This document shows positions 1 through 5,325 of a DNA stretch of 5,325 nucleotides, piece after piece. Position numbers and translations under genes: made by a program. Each line of letters opens with the position of its first letter. Positions within the stretch are counted from its first letter, which is position 1. The stretch lies in contig DIEM01000034.1 of assembly GCA_002418625.1 (NCBI GenBank), forward strand, positions 1-5,325, given 5' to 3'. The notes beneath the pieces are model-generated. The model did no database searches. It saw only the letters and a program-made list of their open reading frames with translations, and was not told where the DNA came from. This DNA comes from Firmicutes bacterium UBA5774. Its GTDB lineage: Bacteria; Bacillota; Clostridia; Peptostreptococcales; Anaerovoracaceae.

Positions 1-1
1 G

Positions 2-907
2 GGCGTATCAGGATCAGGCAAGAGCAGCCTGATCAATGAGATACTGTACAAAAGCATCGCGGCGGAGCTGAACCGCGCCAGAAGCAAGCCGGGAAGGCAT
101 CGTGACATCGAGGGCCTTCATAATATTGACAAGATCATCAATATCGACCAGTCGCCTATCGGCAGGACGCCGAGATCCAATCCTGCGACGTACACAGGCC
201 TGTTCACGCCGATCCGGGAGCTGTTCGCCCAATTGCCCGAGTCCAGGGTCCGCGGCTACGATAAAGGCAGATTCAGCTTCAACGTCCGCGGGGGACGCTG
301 CGAGTCCTGCAGCGGAGACGGCATCATCAAGATAGAGATGCATTTTCTTCCGGATGTCTATGTGCCCTGCGAGGTTTGCAAGGGAAGGCGATACAACCGC
401 GAAACACTGGAGGTCAAATACAAGGGGAAGAGCATTTATGACGTGCTTGATATGAATGTTGAGGAAGCGCTGGAATTTTTCAAGAACATTCCGACGATCA
501 CGCGCCAGCTGCAGACGCTCAATGAAGTCGGGCTTGGATATATCAAGCTCGGGCAGCCCTCCACGCAGCTTTCGGGCGGCGAAGCCCAGAGGATCAAGCT
601 GTCTACCGAGCTCAGCAAGCGCAGCACCGGCAAGACACTCTATATTCTGGACGAGCCGACGACCGGCCTTCATTTCGCCGATGTCGACAAGCTGATCCAG
701 GTGCTGGAGCGCCTTGTAGAGGGAGGCAATACGGTCATCGTCATCGAGCATAACCTTGACGTGATCAAGGTGAGCGATTACGTCATAGATCTCGGACCGG
801 ACGGCGGGGATCGGGGCGGGGAGATCGTCGGAACCGGAACCCCTGAAGAAATGACGCAAAATCCAAGATCCTATACTGGCGAATATCTCAGGAAAGTGTT
901 AAAATAA
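2..907 (+). CDS. uvrA: UvrA, excinuclease ABC subunit A, C-terminal part (5' truncated by window)
   Basis: UvrA is the damage-recognition ATPase of nucleotide excision repair; a UvrA dimer finds lesions and loads UvrB in the cytoplasm. The window holds the last 301 codons, against roughly 940 residues in a full protein, so about two thirds lie to the left. Counting the first visible codon as residue 1, the Walker A of the second ABC module is at 1-8 (GVSGSGKS). A zinc finger of C-X2-C-X19-C-X2-C form is at C100, C103, C123 and C126. The ABC signature LSGGEAQRIKL starts at 190, Walker B YILDEP covers 214-219, and the switch histidine is H250 in VIVIEHNLD. All key residues are present and the frame is intact to the TAA stop. 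The order of motifs, with a zinc finger inserted in the ABC module, is specific to UvrA. It would normally follow uvrB, which is outside the window. A terminator-like hairpin follows 18 bases after the stop. Confidence 0.98.
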   Translation, partial: GVSGSGKSSLINEILYKSIAAELNRARSKPGRHRDIEGLHNIDKIINIDQSPIGRTPRSNPATYTGLFTPIRELFAQLPESRVRGYDKGRFSFNVRGGRCESCSGDGIIKIEMHFLPDVYVPCEVCKGRRYNRETLEVKYKGKSIYDVLDMNVEEALEFFKNIPTITRQLQTLNEVGLGYIKLGQPSTQLSGGEAQRIKLSTELSKRSTGKTLYILDEPTTGLHFADVDKLIQVLERLVEGGNTVIVIEHNLDVIKVSDYVIDLGPDGGDRGGEIVGTGTPEEMTQNPRSYTGEYLRKVLK

Positions 908-925
908 TTTATAATATGCAAAGAC

Positions 926-958
926 TGCCGGCTGCAGGCGATGCGGCCGGCAATTTTT
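926..958 (+). terminator. Probable Rho-independent terminator after uvrA
   Basis: A 10-bp stem pairs 926-935 (TGCCGGCTGC) with 943-952 (GCGGCCGGCA), with one T-G wobble and a 7-base loop at 936-942. Five T follow at 954-958. The strong GC stem plus T run after the uvrA stop is the classical intrinsic terminator form. It lies only 20 bases before the start codon of the next gene, so it could also act as a leader hairpin or attenuator for that gene. Confidence 0.82.
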
Positions 959-978
959 GCCCGATGCGGGGGAAAACT

Positions 979-1947
979 ATGGATTCCAGAAAGCTTGTCA
1001 TGTATATACTGATGACGGTCCTTGTGATAGCATGGGGCCTTGATTATGTCGCGGCGAAAATATGCCTGGATTCACTTAATGTTCTCATACTCCTTTTCTT
1101 TCGCTATCTGCTCGCCATTTGCGTCGTCTATATCATCAAGACGCTTGTGGAGCGAAAAGTACGCCTTCGTCTGCGGGATGTGCCGCTCTTCGTCATATGC
1201 GCGATCACCGGAGAACTTGGATATTTCTACATGGAATACACGGCGATGGATTATCTGTCCCTGTCCCTGCTGACGCTGATACTGGCTTGCGTGCCGATCG
1301 TATCGCTTCTGATAGAAAAAATATTTTTCAAACGCAAAATCACGTCCCTGATGCTGGCGGGCGTCTTTGGATCCCTGATCGGCGTCTCGATGATCATAGG
1401 GGCGGATTTCAGCGTGCTTTTCGATGGAAAGATTTTCGGATACATTCTCGCTTTCGGCGCCGTATTCTCCTGGAACGCCTATAACTTCATGACCGCCAAA
1501 CTCCATGACCATTATTCGGATGCGACCCTGTCATTTTACCAGATTACCTGCACTGCGATCCTGACGGCGCCCTACGCGCTGACGCATATGCCGCCAACGA
1601 GCGTCTTCTCGGCTGAGCTGGCTTTGTGGATGATTTTTCTGGGCATCTTCAGCGCGGGACTGGGTTTCATCATCTATGTCAGGGCGCTGGATGTCCTTGG
1701 CGTGACGCCTACGGCACTGTTTTCAAATTTCCTGCCGATCAGCACGACGATTTTCGGATGGATCTTCTTCGGGGAAATGATTTCTCCGCTGCAGATCATT
1801 GGAGGCGCAGTCATCATTTCCGCGGCATGCGTCGTCATTTGGGAAAAAGGCCGGGTGGATGCGACAGCGGCTGCGGCGCGGGAGGAGGCCGGCAGCGGCA
1901 GTTTGCCGGACGGCAGGCAGACTGACGGAGAATATGTCCAAGACTGA
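979..1947 (+). CDS. EamA/DMT-family membrane transporter, substrate unknown
   Basis: This 322-residue integral membrane protein belongs to the drug/metabolite transporter superfamily with two EamA repeats. About ten hydrophobic segments can be read, near residues 6-26, 34-55, 68-88, 93-113, 121-140, 149-170, 180-200, 209-230, 239-260 and 266-286. The N-terminal AWGLDYVAAK resembles the WG-x-x-F/Y start of EamA repeat 1, and VLGVTPTALFSNFLPISTT followed by FFGE near the end is the typical repeat 2 pattern. The last 35 or so residues form a hydrophilic Ala/Gly/Glu-rich tail that is probably cytoplasmic. ATG 979 was chosen because GGGGG at 968-972 sits 6 bases upstream; in-frame ATGs at 916 and 964 lack a ribosome site, and 916 precedes the hairpin. 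The gene is 39 bases upstream of pncB and probably co-transcribed with it. The family exports or imports amino acids, sugars, nucleotides and other metabolites, and the sequence does not reveal which applies here. Confidence 0.93.
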   Translation: MDSRKLVMYILMTVLVIAWGLDYVAAKICLDSLNVLILLFFRYLLAICVVYIIKTLVERKVRLRLRDVPLFVICAITGELGYFYMEYTAMDYLSLSLLTLILACVPIVSLLIEKIFFKRKITSLMLAGVFGSLIGVSMIIGADFSVLFDGKIFGYILAFGAVFSWNAYNFMTAKLHDHYSDATLSFYQITCTAILTAPYALTHMPPTSVFSAELALWMIFLGIFSAGLGFIIYVRALDVLGVTPTALFSNFLPISTTIFGWIFFGEMISPLQIIGGAVIISAACVVIWEKGRVDATAAAAREEAGSGSLPDGRQTDGEYVQD

Positions 1948-1973
1948 TTATTCAATGTGCTAAATAGATGATT

Positions 1974-1980
1974 GGAGGGA
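1974..1980 (+). promoter_or_regulatory. Ribosome binding site deciding the pncB start
   Basis: GGAGGGA lies 6 bases before ATG 1987. This supports ATG 1987 over the in-frame TTG at 1972, which would place the Shine-Dalgarno sequence inside the coding region. Confidence 0.85.
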
Positions 1981-1986
1981 ACAGCC

Positions 1987-3417
1987 ATGCTTGAAAGGAT
2001 CAACCTGACAATGCTGACGGACTTTTATGAGCTGACGATGGCGAACGGCTATTTTGAGGAAGGCTTCAAGGACAGGGTCGCCTACTTCGACATGTTTTTC
2101 AGGAAAATTCCGGATAACGGAGGATTCGCCATCATGGCAGGCCTTGAGCAGCTGATCGGCTATCTGCGGGATCTTCATTTCGATGAGGGTGATATCGGTT
2201 ATCTTCGTTCAAAAGGCATCTTCAGCGAGGATTTCCTGGATTATCTCAAGGACTTCAAATTCAGCTGCGATGTATGGGCCGTCCCTGAAGGAACGCCCAT
2301 TTTCCCGGGCGAACCGATCCTGACGGTGCGAGGGCCGGTCATTCAGGCCCAATTCATAGAAACGATGACGCTTGTCTGCATCAATCACCAGAGCCTGATC
2401 GCGACCAAGGCGAACAGAGTGGTGAGGGCGGCGAAGGGCAGGGATGTCATGGAGTTCGGGACCAGACGCGCCCATGGGGCCCATGGAGCGGTCTACGGCG
2501 CCAGAGCCGCCTATATCGGCGGTTGCGTCGGCACGGCCTGCACGATGGCGGAAATTGATTTCAAGGTCCCGGCGATGGGTACGATGGCACACAGCTGGAT
2601 CCAGATGTTTCCGTCCGAATATGAAGCGTTCAAGGCTTATGCGCAGCTGTATCCGGAAAATACAGTCTTGCTGGTCGACACCTATAATACGCTCAAATCC
2701 GGAGTGCCAAACGCAATTAAGGCCTTTCGCGAGATACGCCCCCATAAGATGGGGATCAGAATCGACAGCGGTGACATTACCTATTTGTCAAAAAACGCGA
2801 GGGCCATGCTCGACGAGGCAGGGCTTCATGATTGCCGCATCGTGGCGTCGAATTCACTTGATGAGTTCATTATTCAGGACCTTATCGTGCAGGGGGCCTG
2901 TGTCGATGTGTTCGGCGTCGGGGAACGGCTCATCACCTCCAGGTCCGAGCCCGTATTCGGCGGCGTCTACAAGCTGGCCGCCATCGAGGAAAATGGAGAA
3001 ATCGTTTCAAAAATCAAAATAAGCGACAATATCGAGAAGATCACAAATCCCGGTTTCAAGAAGCTATTTCGCCTATACGACAATAAAACAGGGAAAGCCA
3101 TCGCCGACGTCATCACATTGGCCGATGAGGAAATACCTGTGGATCAGGATTACGAGCTGTTTGATCCCGGCTTCGTCTGGAAGCGAAAGACAGCGACGAA
3201 TTTTTATGCCCGAAAGCTTCAGGAGAGGATATTCAAGCGCGGCGAGTGCGTATACACGTCGCCCTCGGCGGAGGAGATCAGGCGCTACTGTGCGGAAGAG
3301 GTCGGCACGCTGTGGGACGAAATGCTGCGTTTCGAAAACCCCCATGAATATTACGTGGATCTGTCCAAAACGCTTTGGGAGCTCAAGGACAAGCTCATCA
3401 GGGAATTCAGATATTAA
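1987..3417 (+). CDS. pncB: Nicotinate phosphoribosyltransferase
   Basis: The enzyme joins nicotinate and PRPP, with ATP hydrolysis, to give nicotinate mononucleotide, the entry step of the Preiss-Handler NAD salvage route in the cytoplasm. The 476-residue product is of normal length for the Firmicutes type. The N-terminal domain opens with LTMLTDFYELTMANGYF near residues 7-23, a hallmark of the family. The core carries EFGTRRA at 156-162, the family's conserved histidine in MAHSW (H202), LLVDTYNTLKSG, the PRPP-side IRIDSGD (D260, D263), ASNSLDE and VFGVGERLITS. A C-terminal domain ends in KLIREFRY. No key residue seems lost. One local oddity is AHGAHG at 162-167, coded by two near-identical 9-base units. 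The gene lies between the EamA transporter and buk with gaps of 39 and 26 bases, so it is probably the middle gene of an operon. No promoter or NAD-responsive operator was recognised just upstream. Confidence 0.97.
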   Translation: MLERINLTMLTDFYELTMANGYFEEGFKDRVAYFDMFFRKIPDNGGFAIMAGLEQLIGYLRDLHFDEGDIGYLRSKGIFSEDFLDYLKDFKFSCDVWAVPEGTPIFPGEPILTVRGPVIQAQFIETMTLVCINHQSLIATKANRVVRAAKGRDVMEFGTRRAHGAHGAVYGARAAYIGGCVGTACTMAEIDFKVPAMGTMAHSWIQMFPSEYEAFKAYAQLYPENTVLLVDTYNTLKSGVPNAIKAFREIRPHKMGIRIDSGDITYLSKNARAMLDEAGLHDCRIVASNSLDEFIIQDLIVQGACVDVFGVGERLITSRSEPVFGGVYKLAAIEENGEIVSKIKISDNIEKITNPGFKKLFRLYDNKTGKAIADVITLADEEIPVDQDYELFDPGFVWKRKTATNFYARKLQERIFKRGECVYTSPSAEEIRRYCAEEVGTLWDEMLRFENPHEYYVDLSKTLWELKDKLIREFRY

Positions 3418-3430
3418 TTTTGAAGCGAAC

Positions 3431-3435
3431 AGGAG
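3431..3435 (+). promoter_or_regulatory. Ribosome binding site of buk
   Basis: AGGAG is placed 8 bases before ATG 3444, inside the 26-base gap after pncB. It is the only start signal in this gap and supports independent translation initiation of buk on a shared mRNA. Confidence 0.8.
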
Positions 3436-3443
3436 AATGATAC

Positions 3444-4508
3444 ATGTATAAATTACTGATCGTCAATCCGGGTTCCACTTCGACGAAAATTGCCGTCTAT
3501 GAAGACGAAAATCCAATATTCGAGCGGGCGGTACGGCACAGTGCCGAGGAGCTTTCCACTTTCGAGACGATAGCGCTGCAGTATGAATTCCGTCTGGCAG
3601 CTGTCGTTGGCGCGCTGAAGGATGCCGGCATCGATTTGTCGCAGCTTGATGCGATCATCGCCAGAGGCGGCATGATGAGATCCGTGCCGAGTGGGATATA
3701 CGAGGTCAATGATGCCATGTATTTCGATCTCAGCATAGGCTTTCAAGGCCAGCACGCTTCGAATCTGGGCGGGCTGATCGCACGCAGGATGGGTGATGAG
3801 CTGGGTATCAAAGCCTACATCGCCGACCCGGTCGTCGTTGACGAAATGGAAGAGATCGCCAAGGTCACAGGGGTTCCGGAGCTGCGGAGATCCAGCCTGT
3901 TCCACGCGCTGAATCAAAAGGCGGTCGCAAGGCGAGCGGCTGCGGATCTGGGCAGGTGCTATGAGGAATGCCGCTTCATTGTGGCGCATTTGGGCGGAGG
4001 CATTTCCGTCGGAGCCCACAAGGATGGCCGGGTCATCGACGTCAACAATGCGCTGATGGGTGACGGGCCGTTTTCTCCGGAAAGGGCGGGAACAGTGCCG
4101 TCCGGCCCGCTGATCAATCTTTGCTATCAAGGCTTCGACAAGCGGGAAATAGAGCGAAAATTCCAGGGGAACGCCGGCATGGCGGCCTATCTTGGCACAA
4201 GCAGCGCAGAGGAAGTAATCAAGCGGATCGACGAGGGCGACGTGAGGGCCGAGTTTATTTACAGAGCCATGGCCTACAATATCGCCAAGGAGATCGGCGC
4301 CATGTCTACAGTTCTTGAAGGCCGCGTGGACCGGATCATCATCACCGGAGGCCTCGCTTACGAAACGCGTATCGTCCGTATGATTTCAGACAGGGTCGGT
4401 TCCATAGCCGCCATTACAGTCATTCCGGGAGAAGAGGAGATCAGCACGCTGGCCGAAAGAGGTCTGGCTCTGCTCCGCGGAGAGGCGGAGCTCGGGACCT
4501 ATGGCTGA
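3444..4508 (+). CDS. buk: Butyrate kinase (acetate/butyrate kinase family)
   Basis: This enzyme transfers phosphate between butyryl phosphate and ADP, giving butyrate and ATP at the end of fermentative butyrate formation; some homologues prefer isobutyryl or other branched acyl phosphates. The 354-residue length fits butyrate kinase and is shorter than the roughly 400 of acetate kinase. The ASKHA fold motifs are clear: phosphate-1 loop VNPGSTSTK at 7-15, ARGG at 73-76, phosphate-2 region VAHLGGGISVG at 180-190 followed by DVNNAL, the butyrate-kinase-type GDGPFSPERAG, and the adenosine motif IIITGGLAYE around 298-307. ATG 3444 has AGGAG 8 bases upstream. The gene follows pncB by 26 bases and is probably in its operon. 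The phosphotransbutyrylase gene ptb, usually directly upstream of buk in clostridia, is absent here. The stop TGA overlaps an ATG (TGATG) that begins a short repeat-coded frame of doubtful meaning. Substrate preference cannot be told from sequence. Confidence 0.95.
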   Translation: MYKLLIVNPGSTSTKIAVYEDENPIFERAVRHSAEELSTFETIALQYEFRLAAVVGALKDAGIDLSQLDAIIARGGMMRSVPSGIYEVNDAMYFDLSIGFQGQHASNLGGLIARRMGDELGIKAYIADPVVVDEMEEIAKVTGVPELRRSSLFHALNQKAVARRAAADLGRCYEECRFIVAHLGGGISVGAHKDGRVIDVNNALMGDGPFSPERAGTVPSGPLINLCYQGFDKREIERKFQGNAGMAAYLGTSSAEEVIKRIDEGDVRAEFIYRAMAYNIAKEIGAMSTVLEGRVDRIIITGGLAYETRIVRMISDRVGSIAAITVIPGEEEISTLAERGLALLRGEAELGTYG

Positions 4509-4560
4509 TGTCCGCGCCTATGTCCGCACATATACCTGCGCTTATGCCTGCGCCGGTGCC
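4508..4560 (+). repeat. Degenerate 12-bp tandem repeat after buk
   Basis: Four consecutive 12-base units start at 4508, 4520, 4532 and 4544: ATGTCCGCGCCT, ATGTCCGCACAT, ATACCTGCGCTT and ATGCCTGCGCCG. A partial fifth unit, GTGCC, ends at 4560. The shared core is approximately ATGYCYGCGC. The first unit overlaps the buk stop codon by one base. Because 12 is a multiple of three, the array stays open in one frame and could code a Met/Ser/Ala/Pro-rich peptide. I recognise no known repeat family here. Confidence 0.65.
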
Positions 4561-4588
4561 AAAGTGTCTGATATCAAGGCATTGCCGC

Positions 4589-4616
4589 TTGACATGGAAC
4601 TTCATGGTGGTATGAT
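4589..4616 (+). promoter_or_regulatory. Predicted sigma-A-type promoter for ilvE
   Basis: A perfect -35 box TTGACA lies at 4589-4594 and a -10 box TATGAT (five of six consensus) at 4611-4616, with a 16-base spacer. TGG directly before the -10 gives an extended -10 (TGn) element. Transcription would begin near 4622-4624, giving a leader of about 36 bases before ATG 4660, which is too short for a T-box or peptide attenuator. The spacer holds a direct repeat CATGG at 4593-4597 and 4603-4607, which could be an operator or chance. Confidence 0.82.
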
Positions 4617-4643
4617 ATAAAGCATATAAAAAGATGATTATAG

Positions 4644-4650
4644 AAAGAAG
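4644..4650 (+). promoter_or_regulatory. Weak ribosome binding site of ilvE
   Basis: AAAGAAG, one mismatch from AAAGGAG, ends 9 bases before ATG 4660. It is weaker than the sites of pncB and buk, but no better candidate lies near the start. Confidence 0.5.
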
Positions 4651-4659
4651 TGTGGTAAA

Positions 4660-5325
4660 ATGAAGTACAATTTTGAAGTCACGAGGACCGCAAATCCGAA
4701 AGCGAAGCCGGATGAAAGCAATCTGGTTTTCGGAACAGTTTTTACGGATCATATGTTCATGATGGACTATGAAGAAGGAAAAGGCTGGCTTGACGGAAAG
4801 ATCGTGCCATACGGCCCGCTGTCGATGGATCCCGCGGCGACGGTATTCCACTACGGACAGGAGATGTTCGAGGGGCTGAAGGCTTATAAGACCTCCGATG
4901 GCAGGATTCTGCTGTTCAGGCCCGACAAGAACGCCGAAAGGATCAATTCGACCAACGACAGGATCTGCATGCCGGCCATCGATCCGGAGCTTGTCGTCGA
5001 AGCCATCAAGGCCGTCGTCAAGGTCGACAGCGATTGGGTGCCTTCGGCTCCCGGAACATCGCTCTATATAAGGCCGTTCATGATTTCGACGGAGGCCTTT
5101 TTAGGGGTAAGGCCAGCGCTCCAATATAAATTCATGATCATCATGTCACCCGTCGGCGCTTATTACAAAGGCGGCCTGCATCCGACAAAAATATTTGTCG
5201 AGGATGAATACGTCAGAGCCGTCGTCGGCGGCACCGGCTACGCCAAGATCGGCGGCAATTATGCGGCAAGCCTGAAAGCGCAGCAGAAGGCGGCTGAGAA
5301 GGGATATTCCCAGGTGTTGTGGCTC
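4660..5325 (+). CDS. ilvE: Branched-chain amino acid aminotransferase (3' truncated by window)
   Basis: This PLP enzyme of fold type IV interconverts leucine, isoleucine and valine with their 2-oxo acids, using 2-oxoglutarate/glutamate, in the cytoplasm. The window holds 222 codons, still open at the right edge, of a protein usually about 340-360 residues long, so roughly a third is missing. The sequence follows the large, eukaryote-like BCAT group: HYGQEMFEGLKAY at 64-76, FRPDKNAERI with R87, LYIRPFM with R138, then SPVGAYYKGG. The PLP-binding lysine is K196 in YAKIGGNYAAS, followed by QVLWL at the edge. ATG 4660 was chosen because MKYNFEVTRT matches the normal N-terminus and a weak Shine-Dalgarno site precedes it. 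A strong promoter lies about 45 bases upstream of the start, so it is probably transcribed on its own, though read-through from buk is possible. The visible part shows no frameshift or lost key residue. The gene could serve biosynthesis or catabolism. Confidence 0.96.
   Translation, partial: MKYNFEVTRTANPKAKPDESNLVFGTVFTDHMFMMDYEEGKGWLDGKIVPYGPLSMDPAATVFHYGQEMFEGLKAYKTSDGRILLFRPDKNAERINSTNDRICMPAIDPELVVEAIKAVVKVDSDWVPSAPGTSLYIRPFMISTEAFLGVRPALQYKFMIIMSPVGAYYKGGLHPTKIFVEDEYVRAVVGGTGYAKIGGNYAASLKAQQKAAEKGYSQVLWL

Noticed and set aside
14..859. 281-codon open frame on the minus strand opposite uvrA
   Set aside because: It lies wholly antisense to an unmistakable uvrA sequence, and its translation shows no recognisable motif. 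It is a by-product of the codon use of the real gene.
910..915. Perfect TATAAT box after uvrA
   Set aside because: No reasonable -35 box is found 16-18 bases upstream, and RNA from it would enter the terminator at once. It lies in an AT-rich spacer, so chance is likely; it is kept only as a note in the hairpin finding.
916..978. Earlier starts (ATG 916 or ATG 964) for the transporter
   Set aside because: Neither has a Shine-Dalgarno site, and the first 21 residues would be encoded across the terminator hairpin. ATG 979 has GGGGG at the right distance and gives a normal EamA N-terminus.
1972..1986. TTG start for pncB adding five residues
   Set aside because: The TTG overlaps the Shine-Dalgarno sequence GGAGGG itself, while ATG 1987 lies 6 bases after it.
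3453..4130. 225-codon open frame on the minus strand opposite buk
   Set aside because: It is antisense to a gene with complete butyrate kinase motifs and resembles no family; treated as a shadow.
4569..4576. TGATATCA palindrome upstream of the ilvE -35 box
   Set aside because: An 8-base palindrome is too short to call as an operator on its own, and no second copy was seen nearby.
4554..4584. Possible hairpin between buk and ilvE as a buk terminator
   Set aside because: The pairing of 4554-4560 with 4578-4584 has two G-T wobbles, a 17-base loop and no T run, so it does not look like an intrinsic terminator.
4441..4851. 136-codon minus-strand frame covering the buk-ilvE gap
   Set aside because: It overlaps the ends of two convincing genes and the promoter between them. 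Its repetitive part is just the complement of the 12-bp repeat.

Overview
The window looks like core metabolic chromosome from an anaerobic member of the Bacillota, probably a Clostridia-type fermenter. The evidence is a butyrate-kinase-type acyl kinase, a nicotinate phosphoribosyltransferase and a branched-chain aminotransferase that all read like Firmicutes family members, plus short intergenic gaps and Shine-Dalgarno sites such as GGAGGG and AGGAG. Base composition is moderate, with many G/C-ending codons (ATC, GGC, CTG), so it is not a low-GC Clostridium sensu stricto type. A genus cannot be named from this sequence alone. No transposase, phage, CRISPR, tRNA or rRNA signal was found.

Layout, all genes on the + strand: (1) 2-907, the C-terminal third of uvrA, cut by the left edge exactly at its last Walker A motif. 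(2) 926-958, a GC hairpin with a T run, which fits an intrinsic terminator. (3) 979-1947, a 322-residue EamA/DMT-family membrane transporter. (4) 1987-3417, nicotinate phosphoribosyltransferase (pncB type). (5) 3444-4508, butyrate kinase (buk type). (6) 4508-4560, a degenerate 12-bp tandem repeat starting at the buk stop codon. (7) 4589-4616, a strong sigma-A-type promoter. (8) 4660-5325, the first 222 codons of a branched-chain amino acid aminotransferase (ilvE), cut by the right edge. No gene-free stretch exceeds 300 bases; the longest is the 151 bases between buk and ilvE.

The transporter, pncB and buk are separated by only 39 and 26 bases with no terminator between them, so they probably form one operon. 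pncB makes nicotinate mononucleotide for NAD salvage, and buk yields ATP from an acyl phosphate. The ilvE gene has its own promoter but lies directly after buk with no clear terminator in between. A link between branched-chain amino acid transamination and an acyl kinase acting on branched acyl phosphates is possible, but it is an inference. The usual buk partner, ptb (phosphotransbutyrylase), is not adjacent.

I did not find a convincing undescribed system here. The points most worth checking are the missing ptb, the hairpin immediately before the transporter that leaves no room for a promoter, and the 12-bp repeat after buk.
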